64,000 nt of DNA from Psychroflexus sp. ALD_RP9 (GCF_017311165.1 NZ_CP062973.1:2273501-2337500); one strand, 5' to 3'; shown: positions 51,311-61,665, counted from the stretch's first letter. Program-made: numbers and translations. Notes: generated by a model not told the origin, from the sequence alone.

Positions 51311-52618
51311 ATGAAAAAAAATTTTATTCTTTTAATATTTATTTTAGCTCTTAGCACCACCAAGGCTCAACAATGGGAAACAGTCTCTACAATGCCAGCT
51401 GGTTATGATGCCGTTCAGCTTAAAGTTGTGAATGATAATAACATGATCATTTCATCACAAATCTATAAATTGAGACGTTGGGATGGTAATCAGTGGAGTA
51501 ATATAGGAGATTTTTACAACAGTTTCTCTTCTCCACGTTTTGTCTACTTTTCTGACGATGATATTTATGCAACTAAAAATGATTATTTGAATGGCGATAC
51601 AACGACAAACTATAATTATATAGCTCATTGGGATGGTACAAGTTGGTCAAATGCTAATAATTTAAATGTTGCTAAAACCATTAATAATATTCATGTGGTT
51701 AGCGCCAATGAAATGTATGCTGTTGGGGAGTTTGAACTTCCAGATTACAGATGGAAACCTGTGGCAAAATACTTTAACGGGACATGGTCTGTTTTAGGTG
51801 AAGATGACCCGCAAGCAGGCGCTTATAGCACTTATTCTAATTTATGGGTTGAAGGGCCAAATGAAGTTTACTCTACCAATGGTTACAGTGATGTTTCAGA
51901 CATCCGTATTAAAAAATGGGATGGAAATACTTGGGAAATATTATATAATTTTCAATTAGATGAAGCAGAACGTTTAAGTAGGACTCAAGTAAGTGATGCT
52001 GGAATAATTTATTCGTTTGGCTATGAGATAGATTCTAACGATTCTTGCTTAACAAAATGGAATGGTCAGTATTGGGAAGTTTTAGGAGACATGTCAGCTG
52101 AACTAAACTTAGATAATACAACCAGCAATAGCTTTATGTCTTATAAAATAGCTGATAATGGATACATTTACGTTGTAGGAAATAAACTACAAGACGAAGT
52201 TACAAATAACTATATGGTAGCACAATGGGATGGAAACAACTGGTCTGAAGTTGGCCAAATTAATGCACCTGAAGATGTTTCTGCATTAGATTTTTATAAT
52301 GACTATATATATGTCACTTACAATAATTTAGTTAAACGTTTTCCGCTAAATACCAGTTTAAATATAGAGGCAAGTTCTAATCTAAATAAATTGAAGGTAT
52401 ACCCAAATCCTGCAAGTGAATACCTAAACATCGATCATTTAAATTCATCATCAGCTGAAGTTTTGATTTATACATCAAGTGGTCAACTTGTAAAGAATAA
52501 AAAAACCGATGGTTCTAATACTTTTCAAATTGATATTTCAAAACTTAAACCTGGGGTTTACTCAGTAATTGTAAATACAAAATCATTTAAAACAACTCGA
52601 AAGATTGTTGTTAAGTAA
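51311..52618 (+). CDS. Secreted protein with type IX secretion sorting domain
   Basis: This 435-residue protein has a signal peptide (FILLIFILALSTTKAQQ). Then comes a propeller-like region with repeated W-D-G-x-x-W motifs (RRWDGNQWSNIG, AHWDGTSWSNAN, KKWDGNTWEILY, TKWNGQYWEVLG, AQWDGNNWSEVG). The C-terminal T9SS type A sorting domain of about 75 residues contains VYPNPASEYLNI, LIYTSSGQLV and LKPGVYSVIV and ends KIVVK. It is exported across the outer membrane and anchored or released at the surface. Function of the repeat region unknown. Confidence 0.9.
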   Translation: MKKNFILLIFILALSTTKAQQWETVSTMPAGYDAVQLKVVNDNNMIISSQIYKLRRWDGNQWSNIGDFYNSFSSPRFVYFSDDDIYATKNDYLNGDTTTNYNYIAHWDGTSWSNANNLNVAKTINNIHVVSANEMYAVGEFELPDYRWKPVAKYFNGTWSVLGEDDPQAGAYSTYSNLWVEGPNEVYSTNGYSDVSDIRIKKWDGNTWEILYNFQLDEAERLSRTQVSDAGIIYSFGYEIDSNDSCLTKWNGQYWEVLGDMSAELNLDNTTSNSFMSYKIADNGYIYVVGNKLQDEVTNNYMVAQWDGNNWSEVGQINAPEDVSALDFYNDYIYVTYNNLVKRFPLNTSLNIEASSNLNKLKVYPNPASEYLNIDHLNSSSAEVLIYTSSGQLVKNKKTDGSNTFQIDISKLKPGVYSVIVNTKSFKTTRKIVVK

Positions 52619-52645
52619 TAAATTAAAAACATCAAATCAAAATAC

Positions 52646-53239
52646 ATGAGAAAAACACTGTTACTATTTTTTATAATAATTACTCAAATAGCTATATCTC
52701 AAACAACTTATCAAAATGAAATTAAAACCTTTCAAAAAGAGTTAAATAAATTTTATAGTGACCCGGAAGAATCACCTTTAGGCCTAAAGGATTTAAAGTC
52801 ATTTCAAGGTCATCCTTTTTTTCCAATCAACAAAACTTATCGGGTAAATGCTCAATTAACGAAGATTAAAAATCCAAAACCTTTTAAAATGCAAACTTCG
52901 ACACTTCGTAAACCAACTTATGTGCGTTATGCTTATGCAGAGTTTAAATTAAAAGGGAATAAATATAAACTTGCTTTATATAGAAAGGTAAATGAGAGTG
53001 TTAAAAATGATATTGATGACCATTTGTTTTTACCATTTACCGATTTAACAAATGGCCTTGAAACTTATGGTGGTGGTCGATATATTGATTTGAAAATTCC
53101 TGAAGGAAATGAAATTATAATCGATTTTAATAAAGCATACCAACCTTATTGTGCTTACAGTTATCGCTATTCTTGCCCTGTGCCACCTGCTGAAAATGAA
53201 CTTAACTTAAGAATTGAAGCAGGCGTTCAAAATTTATAA
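52646..53239 (+). CDS. DUF1684 domain secreted protein
   Basis: This 197-residue protein has a signal peptide (LLFFIIITQIAISQT). The DUF1684 pattern follows: KTFQKELNKFYSDPEESPLGLKDLKSFQGHPFFPINKTYRVNA, YAYAEFKLKGNKYKLALYR, LFLPFTDLTNGLETYGGGRYIDL and DFNKAYQPYCAYSYRYSCPVPPAENELN. It lies 27 bases after the T9SS protein and may be co-transcribed. The biochemical function of the family is not established. Confidence 0.88.
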   Translation: MRKTLLLFFIIITQIAISQTTYQNEIKTFQKELNKFYSDPEESPLGLKDLKSFQGHPFFPINKTYRVNAQLTKIKNPKPFKMQTSTLRKPTYVRYAYAEFKLKGNKYKLALYRKVNESVKNDIDDHLFLPFTDLTNGLETYGGGRYIDLKIPEGNEIIIDFNKAYQPYCAYSYRYSCPVPPAENELNLRIEAGVQNL

Positions 53240-53291
53240 TGATATAGATAAATATAGCGTAGATCTAACACCACTTAAAGTAATTGGTAAG

Positions 53292-54200
53292 CTATGATTT
53301 GCTGTGTATTTTTCTGAATTGATTAGGCGATAGACCTACATTTTTTTTGAAAATACGACTAAAATAAGCTGAGCTATTAAAACCACAAGAAGCACAAATA
53401 TCATTGATATTTTGTGAACTGCCTTTAATTAAGGTTTTTGCTAATTCAAGTCGCTTTTTGTTTACATAATCAACAGGTGTTTCACCAAAGTAAGATTTAA
53501 ATTTTCTATAAAATGAAGAAGTACTCATATAAGCTTTATTTGCGAGGGTTTCAACGCTTAAATTTTCATTAAGATGTTCTTCTATGTATTGAATAACAAA
53601 AGACATTCTATTATTATTTTGATAGTAAGCACCTTCTTTCAAGATAATATCTTTTGCTTTAGTTTGAAGTAGCCTGATAATCAATTCATTAATCATGACA
53701 TCTACTAAGGCATCTTTAACTTTATGATCATTCATAAAAGTGAGCATTAACTTATTAATCAGTTGTTGCAATTGTAAATTATTGGTTAAATGTTTAGGTT
53801 TTATATTCATATCTAAAACCGGCAATTCATCACTTTCTATTTCAATTAATTCTCTATAATGATAAGTTGCTGCTTTAACTTTTTCAACATCAATTCCTAA
53901 AGCTAAACATTGCGTTGGTTCATCTAATTTAGCATCGGGAAAATCAATAATCATTTTTTCACTTGTAGGTAATGTTACGGTTTCACCAGGTAAAAAATCA
54001 AAGCTTTGTTGGTCTAACATGTGCATATGTTTTTTTCCTTGTATCATTGAGGCAATAACGGGAAAATCGAATTGCAAATAAACTTTTTCAGCCTTTTGAA
54101 ATGTCTCATATATATAGAGTTCAGCAAAATTAGTTGTATACACGCTTTTATTTTCAACGAGCGTCTCAATTTTTTGAAGCTTATGAAATGGAAGTAACAT
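53292..54200 (-). CDS. AraC family transcriptional regulator with AraC-type N-terminal domain
   Basis: This 302-residue protein is read from ATG 54200 (MLLPFHKLQKIETL); an upstream ATG at 54236 is less likely. The N-terminal ligand-sensing domain (YIYETFQKAEKVYLQFDFPVIASMIQGKKHMHM) precedes two HTH motifs of the AraC type (LSVETLANKAYMSTSSFYRKFKSYFGETPVDYVNKKRLE, then INDICASCGFNSSAYFSRIFKKNVGLSPNQFRK). It is transcribed divergently from the aldehyde dehydrogenase gene 107 bases away, its probable target. Confidence 0.92.
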   Translation of the reverse strand: MLLPFHKLQKIETLVENKSVYTTNFAELYIYETFQKAEKVYLQFDFPVIASMIQGKKHMHMLDQQSFDFLPGETVTLPTSEKMIIDFPDAKLDEPTQCLALGIDVEKVKAATYHYRELIEIESDELPVLDMNIKPKHLTNNLQLQQLINKLMLTFMNDHKVKDALVDVMINELIIRLLQTKAKDIILKEGAYYQNNNRMSFVIQYIEEHLNENLSVETLANKAYMSTSSFYRKFKSYFGETPVDYVNKKRLELAKTLIKGSSQNINDICASCGFNSSAYFSRIFKKNVGLSPNQFRKIHSKS

Positions 54201-54306
54201 ATCAATTACAAATATTAATTTGACAAAATAATGCAAATTAAAAGTAGAATAATATAATTTATTAATAAAATATTAATTCATATTTAACAAATTAAAAAAC
54301 TTAATT

Positions 54307-55806
54307 ATGAATTATACAAAACCACAATTTAAAGAAACTTATGGTAATTTTATTGGTGGAGAGTTTGTACCACCTAAAAGTGGTAAGTATTTTGAAAATA
54401 CTTCTCCAACCGATGGTAAATTAATAGCAAAGTATCCTAGGTCTAATGCAGATGATGTTAATGCAGCAATTGATGCTGCTAGAGCTGCTGAAGGTGAATG
54501 GAGTAAAACTTCGGTTACAGAGCGCTCTAATTTATTAAATAAAATAGCAGATATATTAGAAGCAAATTTAGATGAGTTTGCTGCCATGGATACTTATGAT
54601 AATGGTAAACCCATTCGAGAAACAACAATGGCAGACACACCTTTAGCAATAGATCATTTTCGGTATTTTGCAGGAGTTATTAGAGCACAAGAAGGCTCAG
54701 CTTCAGAGCTTAACCAAAATACAGTTTCAATGATAATTAAAGAGCCACTTGGGGTTGTTGCTCAAATAATACCGTGGAATTTTCCTCTACTTATGTTTAC
54801 TTGGAAAGTTGCACCAGCATTAGCCGCAGGTAATTGTATCGTTTTAAAACCTGCAGAGCAAACACCAAGCTCAGCTACCTTATTTGCTGAAAAAGTAAAA
54901 GACATACTACCACCAGGTGTTTTAAATATCGTGCATGGTTTTGGGGCTGAAGCTGGCAAGCCCTTAGCGTCAAGTCCACGTGTTGATAAGGTTGCATTTA
55001 CAGGTGAAACAACAACAGGTCAGTTGATTATGCAGTATGCTTCAAAAAATCTAAATCCGGTTACAATGGAGTTAGGAGGTAAATCTCCAAATATTTTCTT
55101 CAACTCTGTGATGGACCATGATGATGAGTTTTTAGATAAATGTGTAGAAGGCGCAGTTATGTTTGCGTTAAATCAAGGTGAAGTTTGTACATGTCCTTCA
55201 AGACTGCTTATTCAGGAAGATATTTATGAGCGTTTTATAAAACGTGTTGTTGAAAGGACTGAAGCTATTGTTCAAGGCGACCCTTACAATATGAATACCC
55301 AACTAGGCGCACAAGCTTCTGAAGACCAATTTGATAAAATTTTAAGCTATATTAAAATTGGCAAAGAAGAAGGTGCAGAAGTTTTAACTGGTGGTGAGGC
55401 ATTTCAAGCTGAAGGTAATTATAAAAATGGTTATTATATTAAACCAACAATTTTAAAGGGACATAATAAAATGCGTGTTTTTCAAGAAGAAATTTTTGGC
55501 CCTGTAGTTTCTGTCTGTACATTCAAAGATGAAACTGAAGCTATCGAGATTGCTAATGATACTTTATATGGTTTAGGTGCTGGCGTATGGTCTAGAGATG
55601 GTCATCAATTATACCAAGTGCCAAGAGCGATTAAATCGGGTCGGGTATGGGTAAATTGTTACCATGATTATCCAGCTCATGCACCTTTTGGTGGATATAA
55701 AATGTCTGGTTTTGGTCGAGAAAATCATTTAATGATGCTTAGTCATTATCAACAAACAAAAAATATGCTTATTTCTTATGATAAGAAAAAGTTAGGATTC
55801 TTTTAG
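54307..55806 (+). CDS. NAD-dependent aldehyde dehydrogenase (ExaC/AldB-like)
   Basis: This 499-residue protein of standard family length has the [24 protein letters not shown] segment, [11 protein letters not shown] (cofactor loop), the general base Glu in [12 protein letters not shown], the nucleophile in [20 protein letters not shown], and [16 protein letters not shown]. ExaC/AldB enzymes oxidise acetaldehyde and related aldehydes. It is coupled with a DUF779 gene 9 bases downstream, a pairing that recurs with this subgroup, and is probably controlled by the divergent AraC regulator. Confidence 0.93.
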   Translation: MNYTKPQFKETYGNFIGGEFVPPKSGKYFENTSPTDGKLIAKYPRSNADDVNAAIDAARAAEGEWSKTSVTERSNLLNKIADILEANLDEFAAMDTYDNGKPIRETTMADTPLAIDHFRYFAGVIRAQEGSASELNQNTVSMIIKEPLGVVAQIIPWNFPLLMFTWKVAPALAAGNCIVLKPAEQTPSSATLFAEKVKDILPPGVLNIVHGFGAEAGKPLASSPRVDKVAFTGETTTGQLIMQYASKNLNPVTMELGGKSPNIFFNSVMDHDDEFLDKCVEGAVMFALNQGEVCTCPSRLLIQEDIYERFIKRVVERTEAIVQGDPYNMNTQLGAQASEDQFDKILSYIKIGKEEGAEVLTGGEAFQAEGNYKNGYYIKPTILKGHNKMRVFQEEIFGPVVSVCTFKDETEAIEIANDTLYGLGAGVWSRDGHQLYQVPRAIKSGRVWVNCYHDYPAHAPFGGYKMSGFGRENHLMMLSHYQQTKNMLISYDKKKLGFF

Positions 55807-55815
55807 TCTTGATTT

Positions 55816-56154
55816 ATGAATGTTAAGAGAGTTGAAATTACTGATAAAGCTGCTGAACTCGTAAAAAGTTTAAAAGAAAAACATGGTGAAGTGATTTTTC
55901 ATCAAAGTGGTGGTTGCTGTGATGGATCTGTTCCTATGTTACTCCCTAAAGATGATTTTTATTTAGACGAGTCAGATGTTTTTATGGGACAAGTAGCTGG
56001 TGTAGATTTTTATATGAATCATGCACAGTTTGAATATTGGAAACATACACATTTAACAGTCGATGTAATTCCAGGAAGAGGTTCAAGTTTTTCTTTAGAA
56101 ATACCTGAAGGATTTCGATTTAAAATTGATTCTCGCTTATTCACTAATGAATAA
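55816..56154 (+). CDS. DUF779 family protein
   Basis: This 112-residue protein has the DUF779 hallmark FHQSGGCCDGSVPMLLPKDDF, with adjacent cysteines near residues 36-37. EYWKHTHLTVDVIPGRGSSFSLEIPEGFRF follows. DUF779 genes are habitually found next to ExaC-type aldehyde dehydrogenases, exactly as here. A helper role for the dehydrogenase is inferred only from that association. Confidence 0.9.
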   Translation: MNVKRVEITDKAAELVKSLKEKHGEVIFHQSGGCCDGSVPMLLPKDDFYLDESDVFMGQVAGVDFYMNHAQFEYWKHTHLTVDVIPGRGSSFSLEIPEGFRFKIDSRLFTNE

Positions 56155-56201
56155 CAAAATCATCTTGATAATTCATAATAACATTTAGTTGTGACTTAGA
56201 T

Positions 56202-56228
56202 AAAAGTGCCTTTATAGGCACTTTTTTA
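56202..56228 (+). terminator. Terminator after the aldehyde dehydrogenase operon
   Basis: AAAAGTGCCT / AGGCACTTTT forms a 10-bp stem with a 4-base loop followed by further T. The remaining bases to 56405 show nothing else. Confidence 0.88.
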
Positions 56229-56405
56229 TTTTGTCGTAACATTAAGATATTTATAAATTAGCTAAAATTAATTATGTATAACCTTTGATTAAAAATCTAT
56301 GAATAATCCAATATGTTAAATAAATAATTATAATTTATGATGTAAATGTCATTTCTAAATTACGAATTGATACTAATATCATTCTTTTTAAATGATGTTA
56401 ATATT

Positions 56406-57917
56406 TTACTTACTCAGCTGATCGTCCTTCCTTAAACTTTTCAATAAGGAAAAGCTAACCATCACTAAAATAAGAGCAAAGGGGAATCCTGTTGAAATTG
56501 ATGCTGACTGTAACGCAGTTAATCCGCCACCTACTAATAAAGCTATGGCTATTGCACCTTCCATGAAAGCCCAAAACACCTTTTGACCTTTTGGTGCATC
56601 TAATTTACCGCCCGAAGTCATTAAATCGACGACCAATGAACCACTGTCTGAAGAGGTAATAAAAAACGTACCTACTAAAACAATGCAAATAAAGGCGGTA
56701 ATCTCATAGTAAGGTAAAGTTTCTAAAAGCTTAAAAAGGCCAATTGAACTATCTTGAGCAACGATAGAAGCTAGGTCTAAGCTACCGTCAAGTTGAAGAT
56801 TTAGTGCAGTTCCTCCTAATACAGACATCCATAAAAACGAAAATAGCGAAGGAACAATTAAACCATAAATAGCTATTTCTTTAATACTTCGGCCCTTTGA
56901 AATACGCGCAACAAATGTACCTACAAAAGGTGACCAAGAAATCCACCATACCCAATAAAACATAGACCAATCCTTAAACCAATCGCCAGAAGTTCCATAT
57001 TGATTTCTAAATAAACTCAACTCAATTAAGCCTGAAACGTAATTACCTAAACTTTCAACAAAACCATCTATTAAATTGGTCGTTTGTCCTAAAATAAAAA
57101 CAAAAATGAATAAGATAATAGCAATAATTATATTAGAATTACTTAAATATTTAAGTCCTTTATTTAAACCGCTTATAACTGAAATTGTTGCAATTAAAGT
57201 AATACCAATAATAGATATAACTTGCAATAGAGTCGTGTTTTCTAAACCAAAGTACTCAGATAAACCGGTACTAAATTGTAATGCTCCAAAGCCTAGTGAA
57301 GTAGCTAAACCAAATAAAGTCGCTAAAACAGCAATAACATCAATTAAATAGCCTGGCCATGCGTTCATTTTTTGGCCAAAAAGTGGTATCAGAGTAGATT
57401 TGAGTGATAACGGCGCTCTTTTGTTAAAACTAAAATACGCCAGTGCTATACCTAAAAGCATATAAATACCCCAAACATGAAAACCATAATGAAAATAAGT
57501 ATTTCGCATAGCTAGGCGAGACTTTTCTACAGCGGTGGCATTTTCTATAATCGGGTGATTGAAGTGAAGCATAGGTTCAGCCACACTAAAATAAACCAAA
57601 CCAATACCCATGCCGGCTGAAAACAGCATTGCCACCCACGAAAACTTATTAAAACTTGGCTTCGCATCTTTTCCGCCTATTTTAATGTTTCCATACTTAC
57701 TAAAGGCAAGATAAAGTACAAAAATCAAAAAATAGTTAATACATAAATTAATCATCCAACCAAAATGATTACTCATATAAGATTGAAAACCAGAAAATCC
57801 AACTTTGGCTTCTTCATCAAAAACAATAGTTAGCGACACAAATAGTAGCGTGATGATAGCCGAAGGAATAAATACAGGTTTTGAAATATCAAAGTACTTG
57901 TTAGTGTAATTTTTCAT
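56406..57917 (-). CDS. BCCT family transporter (betaine/choline/carnitine)
   Basis: This 503-residue inner-membrane protein has about 12 helices. BCCT signatures are FSAGMGIGLVYFSVAEPM, where the G-M-G-I-G substrate/sodium loop is intact, and the tryptophan-rich MFYWVWWISWSPFVGTFVARISKGR followed by the conserved R-T-I-type helix. The short C-terminal tail (KSLRKDDQLSK) lacks a long osmosensing extension. It probably imports compatible solutes, which would suit a marine or saline habitat. Monocistronic. Confidence 0.92.
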   Translation of the reverse strand: MKNYTNKYFDISKPVFIPSAIITLLFVSLTIVFDEEAKVGFSGFQSYMSNHFGWMINLCINYFLIFVLYLAFSKYGNIKIGGKDAKPSFNKFSWVAMLFSAGMGIGLVYFSVAEPMLHFNHPIIENATAVEKSRLAMRNTYFHYGFHVWGIYMLLGIALAYFSFNKRAPLSLKSTLIPLFGQKMNAWPGYLIDVIAVLATLFGLATSLGFGALQFSTGLSEYFGLENTTLLQVISIIGITLIATISVISGLNKGLKYLSNSNIIIAIILFIFVFILGQTTNLIDGFVESLGNYVSGLIELSLFRNQYGTSGDWFKDWSMFYWVWWISWSPFVGTFVARISKGRSIKEIAIYGLIVPSLFSFLWMSVLGGTALNLQLDGSLDLASIVAQDSSIGLFKLLETLPYYEITAFICIVLVGTFFITSSDSGSLVVDLMTSGGKLDAPKGQKVFWAFMEGAIAIALLVGGGLTALQSASISTGFPFALILVMVSFSLLKSLRKDDQLSK

Positions 57918-57995
57918 AAAAACTAGCTTAGGTGATCAAAGCTATTATAAATATTTATAAAGTCACCTTAAACGACTTTTTAAAGTTAATTAAGT

Positions 57996-58409
57996 TTAAA
58001 ATAATTGAATACAAGTGTTGCGACACATACCAGAGGTAATTTCAATAGGATACCAAGCCTTACTTGCTATCTTTCGAGATTTAATATCAATTTGATGTCC
58101 AAATTGAGCAGCATCACTAATACTTGCTCCATAAATAAGATGACCAATTCCAGCCCAAATTAATGCAGACATACACATGGGGCAAGGTTCAACTGTTGAA
58201 TAAAGTTTAAGTTCGATTGGAGAACTAAAAGAGAGCCGATGAATTTGTTGAATTACATTAAGTTCAGCATGTGCATGAGGACCATCGGTTGAAGTGGTAT
58301 TGTATGCTTCCTGAAAATTCCCATTAGTATCTACTAAAACAGCTCCATAAGGAGTACCGCCATTTTTAGCGATAGAAATAGCTTTTTGCATCCAATCTAA
58401 ATCTGTCAT
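57996..58409 (-). CDS. Nucleoside/guanine deaminase, CMP/dCMP deaminase fold
   Basis: This 137-residue protein has the zinc-dependent deaminase motifs HAELNVI (H-x-E with catalytic Glu) and PCPMCMSALIWAGIGHLIYGAS (PCxxC). GTPYGAVLVD near the N-terminus and the size match bacterial guanine deaminase-like proteins rather than TadA, although TadA-like relatives cannot be fully excluded. Cytoplasmic. Confidence 0.85.
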   Translation of the reverse strand: MTDLDWMQKAISIAKNGGTPYGAVLVDTNGNFQEAYNTTSTDGPHAHAELNVIQQIHRLSFSSPIELKLYSTVEPCPMCMSALIWAGIGHLIYGASISDAAQFGHQIDIKSRKIASKAWYPIEITSGMCRNTCIQLF

Positions 58410-58966
58410 ATAAGTTGAAGTTTATTTTTCTATTAACATTCGTCTTAAACCTTGTCTATATCAGCTTCAAATAATAATTAAAAAAGTTGAAAAACTTCTC
58501 TAAAAATAGGAAACTGTAAGTCAATCTTACTAAGATTAACAGGTTTATTATTTTTATTCAATTATTTTGGTCGTAATTAATTTTAGTATTTATAAATTTA
58601 AACATCACTACTTTTAATGTGGTTAATAAGTAGCCAAACTTAGATTCAGAGAAAAATAATAGTAATTAATACTTTAAAATTTTAACGATTAATTGGGATT
58701 TGCTATAACTAAAGCAGATAACCAATTAATTTTTGGTCCTTAAGATTAGAACCCGAGCCGCTCTTCTTACAGTAAAAATTTATAAACATTAATGGAAAAT
58801 GAATTGAATCGGATAAGTTTTTAGCTTCAGATGCAGCTTCATTTGTCAATTTTATCGACAAACAATTTTGATAATCAAATGCTTGTGATAATTGATTATA
58901 AAATGAAAATGATTTTTTCTAAATTGTTGATGCGGTTTGTATCTTTACAAAAATGAAAATTATACG
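58410..58966. other. Intergenic region without recognised gene
   Basis: About 550 A/T-rich bases between divergent genes. A possible -7 variant TATCTTTA sits at 58940-58947. No RNA gene, strong hairpin or coding remnant was recognised. Confidence 0.4.
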
Positions 58967-59452
58967 ATGAAGTTAACTAAATTTTGTTATGTGCTATTTG
59001 TATTAAGCTTTGTTTTTAATATCTATACTACACTTGCACAAGAAAAAGAAGAAAAAATGAAAGCATTAGATTTTATGATTGGCGACTGGCTAGGTTTATC
59101 AACTCGTATAGACAAAGGTCGCGTGATCAGTTCTGAGCCTGCTTTTCAGAAAATCACTTATAAAGTTGATAAACATATCATTAGTATTGACTTGCATTCT
59201 GAAAGTTTACAGCTTCACACAGTGATCTATTATGATGAAGAAAGTCAAACGTATTACTATAATCCCTTTTACAAAAATGGTTCGGCTAAATATAAAGCTT
59301 CATATGATGATGGAAAATTTGTGGTTAAAGCTAGCGATAAGAAACGTTTCATTTTTAAATTAACGGCTGAAGGTCAGTTACAAGAATATGGTGAAATTTT
59401 TCAAAATGGCAAATGGGTAAGATATTTTGAAGATAATTTTAAAAGCTATTAA
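58967..59452 (+). CDS. Secreted DUF1579-like hypothetical protein
   Basis: This 161-residue protein is read from ATG 58967, which gives an immediate signal peptide (KLTKFCYVLFVLSFVFNIYTTLAQ); an in-frame TTG at 58937 is not needed. The mature part (MKALDFMIGDWLGLSTRI... TYYYNPFYKNGSAKYKASYDDGKFVVKA... GKWVRYFEDNF) has the lipocalin-like pattern of DUF1579-type proteins, starting L-D-F-M-I-G-D-W. Ligand and role unknown. Confidence 0.75.
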   Translation: MKLTKFCYVLFVLSFVFNIYTTLAQEKEEKMKALDFMIGDWLGLSTRIDKGRVISSEPAFQKITYKVDKHIISIDLHSESLQLHTVIYYDEESQTYYYNPFYKNGSAKYKASYDDGKFVVKASDKKRFIFKLTAEGQLQEYGEIFQNGKWVRYFEDNFKSY

Positions 59453-59524
59453 CCAATATTCATAAAAGCCTTGATATCTAGATGCTTTCTTTTTTGACAA
59501 TTAAAATCATTTAAACATTATTAG

Positions 59525-59980
59525 ATGTCCTTAACTATAAAAAATCATTTATACCAACAATGCATAAATTTGACTGAACAGCGTTTAGAAAGATTACGTA
59601 AACAGGTTGTAGATATAAAAATTAATTTGGAGTCAGAAACTAAAAGTAGTGTAGGTGATAAGTATGAAACTGGACGCGCTATGCTTCAATTAGAACATGA
59701 AAAATTAAGTCGACAAATAGTTGAAGTTAATCGGTTACAACAATCACTTTATAACATTGAAATTAATAGAGAGCATTTTAAAGCTAGTTTAGGATGTCTT
59801 GTTAAAACTTCAAAAGCTAATTATTTTATATCTATAAGTTTAGGTGCGCTTGAATATAACGGCATTAAATATTATGCTATCTCTCCAAAAACCCCAATTG
59901 GTAAGCTACTGCTTGGTAAACAAGATGGTGATTCATTTATTTTTAATAATGATTTATATAAAATAACGAAGGTTTATTAA
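59525..59980 (+). CDS. GreA/GreB C-terminal domain-like protein
   Basis: This 151-residue protein has an N-terminal helical hairpin (residues about 1-80, charged, coiled-coil-like: LTEQRLERLRKQVVDIKINL ... LEHEKLSRQIVEVNRLQQ). A small C-terminal beta-domain ending AISPKTPIGKLLLGKQDGDSFIFNNDLYKITKVY resembles the GreA C-terminal FKBP-like domain. True GreA has two acidic residues at the hairpin tip; here the tip reads SETKSSVGDKYETG, so cleavage-factor activity is uncertain. Homologues are sometimes mislabelled 3-oxoacyl-ACP synthase. Confidence 0.7.
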   Translation: MSLTIKNHLYQQCINLTEQRLERLRKQVVDIKINLESETKSSVGDKYETGRAMLQLEHEKLSRQIVEVNRLQQSLYNIEINREHFKASLGCLVKTSKANYFISISLGALEYNGIKYYAISPKTPIGKLLLGKQDGDSFIFNNDLYKITKVY

Positions 59981-60175
59981 TGAATTACAAAATCAATTCT
60001 AAGTGTTTCTTAGCTATTAACCAATATTTTTTAAAAATATGTTATGTAAAGAAGATTAACATATGTTGTTCATAGAAAATGTTTTTTAATTTAAAGTTTA
60101 TAAAGTAAAGATAACGAATCTTGCTTAAATATGTTGTAAGATTACTTATCTCAATGAATTAAATACTTTAAGAGT

Positions 60176-61582
60176 TTACTTCCCGATACAGAAATTAGCA
60201 AAAATATTACCCAAAAGTTCATCGTTTGTGACTTCGCCCGTTATTTCACCAAAGTGGTATAATGCTTGACGCAAGTCAATAGCTAATAAGTCGGTTGTTA
60301 GCCCTTCATTTAAGCCTTGTTGCACATCGTTTATTTCTTTTAATGCAGCTTGTAAAGCCCCATAATGTCGAGCATTAGTAACAATTGCATCTTGCGAGTG
60401 TAAAGCACCAGTATCTACTATGTCAACTAAACTTTGTTTTAAGTCGCTAATGCCAAGATTTTGCTTAGCCGATATAAATTTTACATTAGAAAAGTAATTT
60501 AGAATGAGATTTTGTTGTGAATTACTTAAGTGATCAACTTTATTGGCTATTATAATAAAGGCTTGGTTGGGAAATTTTTGTTGAAGTTCATTAATTTCAT
60601 TTTTCAAATTTTGAAGATTGATTTCAGCTTTATCCATTTCGAATAACCTTATACTATCTATTAATCTTAATACAATTTGAGATTGTTTTATTTTTTCGAA
60701 AGTACGCTGTATGCCTAAGCCTTCAATTTGATCTTGAGTTTCTCTAATTCCTGCGGTATCAATAAACCTAAACCCAATACCGTTAATGGCTATTTCATCT
60801 TCAATTGTATCTCGAGTTGTACCTGCAATGTCGCTAACAATTGCTCGTTCTTCATTAAGGAATGCATTAAGTAAAGTAGATTTTCCAACATTAGGTTCAC
60901 CGACTATAGCAACTGGAATTCCTTTTTTTAAGACATTTCCAACCGCAAAGGAATCTATAAGTTGTTTAAGTATTTTTTTAATTTTAGAAATTAAATCCTT
61001 AAAATGTTGTCTATTTGCAAATTCAACATCCTCTTCAGAAAAGTCTAATTCTAATTCTATTAAAGAGGCAAAATCTAGAAGCTCTTGTCTTAAAATTTTT
61101 AGTTGGTTAGTGAATCCGCCACGCATTTGTTGCATGGCTAATTGGTGTGAGGCTGCATTGTCACTTGCAATAAGGTCGGCTACAGCTTCAGCTTGACTTA
61201 AATCCATTTTACCGTTTAAAAATGCACGCATGGTAAACTCTCCAGCATTGGCAACTCGACAACCTTTGTTGATCAATAGTTGAATAACTTCATTTAAGAT
61301 GTAATGGCTTCCATGACAAGAAAATTCTACCGTAGGTTCACCTGTGTAAGAGCGTTCTCCTTTAAAAATGATAGCGAGACTTTCATCAATAATACGTTCG
61401 CCATCATATAATTCACCTAAATGAACTGTATGAGAATTTAACTGGCTTAATGCTTTCTTACTTTTAGCGTTAAAGACCTGTTCACTGATTATAATAGCTT
61501 TTGGTCCGCTTACACGAATAATACCGATAGCGCCACTTCCTGAAGGTGTTGCTAATGCAACAATTGTATCTTGTGTTGTCAT
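60176..61582 (-). CDS. mnmE: tRNA uridine-5-carboxymethylaminomethyl(34) synthesis GTPase MnmE
   Basis: This 468-residue protein has the N-terminal folate-binding domain (IVALATPSGSGAIGIIRVSGPKA) and helical MnmE domain. The inserted Ras-like G domain shows GEPNVGKSTLLN (P-loop, near residue 230), AGTTRDTIEDEI, DTAGIRET and NKVDHL. The C-terminal FCIGK has the catalytic Cys. With MnmG it modifies U34 of several tRNAs. A TACCTTTG -7 element lies only 4 bases before its ATG. Confidence 0.97.
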   Translation of the reverse strand: MTTQDTIVALATPSGSGAIGIIRVSGPKAIIISEQVFNAKSKKALSQLNSHTVHLGELYDGERIIDESLAIIFKGERSYTGEPTVEFSCHGSHYILNEVIQLLINKGCRVANAGEFTMRAFLNGKMDLSQAEAVADLIASDNAASHQLAMQQMRGGFTNQLKILRQELLDFASLIELELDFSEEDVEFANRQHFKDLISKIKKILKQLIDSFAVGNVLKKGIPVAIVGEPNVGKSTLLNAFLNEERAIVSDIAGTTRDTIEDEIAINGIGFRFIDTAGIRETQDQIEGLGIQRTFEKIKQSQIVLRLIDSIRLFEMDKAEINLQNLKNEINELQQKFPNQAFIIIANKVDHLSNSQQNLILNYFSNVKFISAKQNLGISDLKQSLVDIVDTGALHSQDAIVTNARHYGALQAALKEINDVQQGLNEGLTTDLLAIDLRQALYHFGEITGEVTNDELLGNIFANFCIGK

Positions 61583-61586
61583 GTAA

Positions 61587-61594
61587 CAAAGGTA
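61587..61594 (-). promoter_or_regulatory. -7 element of mnmE, very close to the start codon
   Basis: On the minus strand TACCTTTG ends 4 bases before the ATG. If used, transcription would start at or inside the first codons, giving an almost leaderless message. The -33 half is weak. Confidence 0.4.
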
Positions 61595-61665
61595 ATTACT
61601 ATTTTTTTCTATAACAGTGTAACATTTTTTAAATTTTGCGTCAAATTTATATAATGTTATATTTT

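Noticed and set aside
60786..61196. 136-codon forward ORF inside mnmE
   Set aside because: Antisense shadow; Ser-rich translation mirrors mnmE codons.
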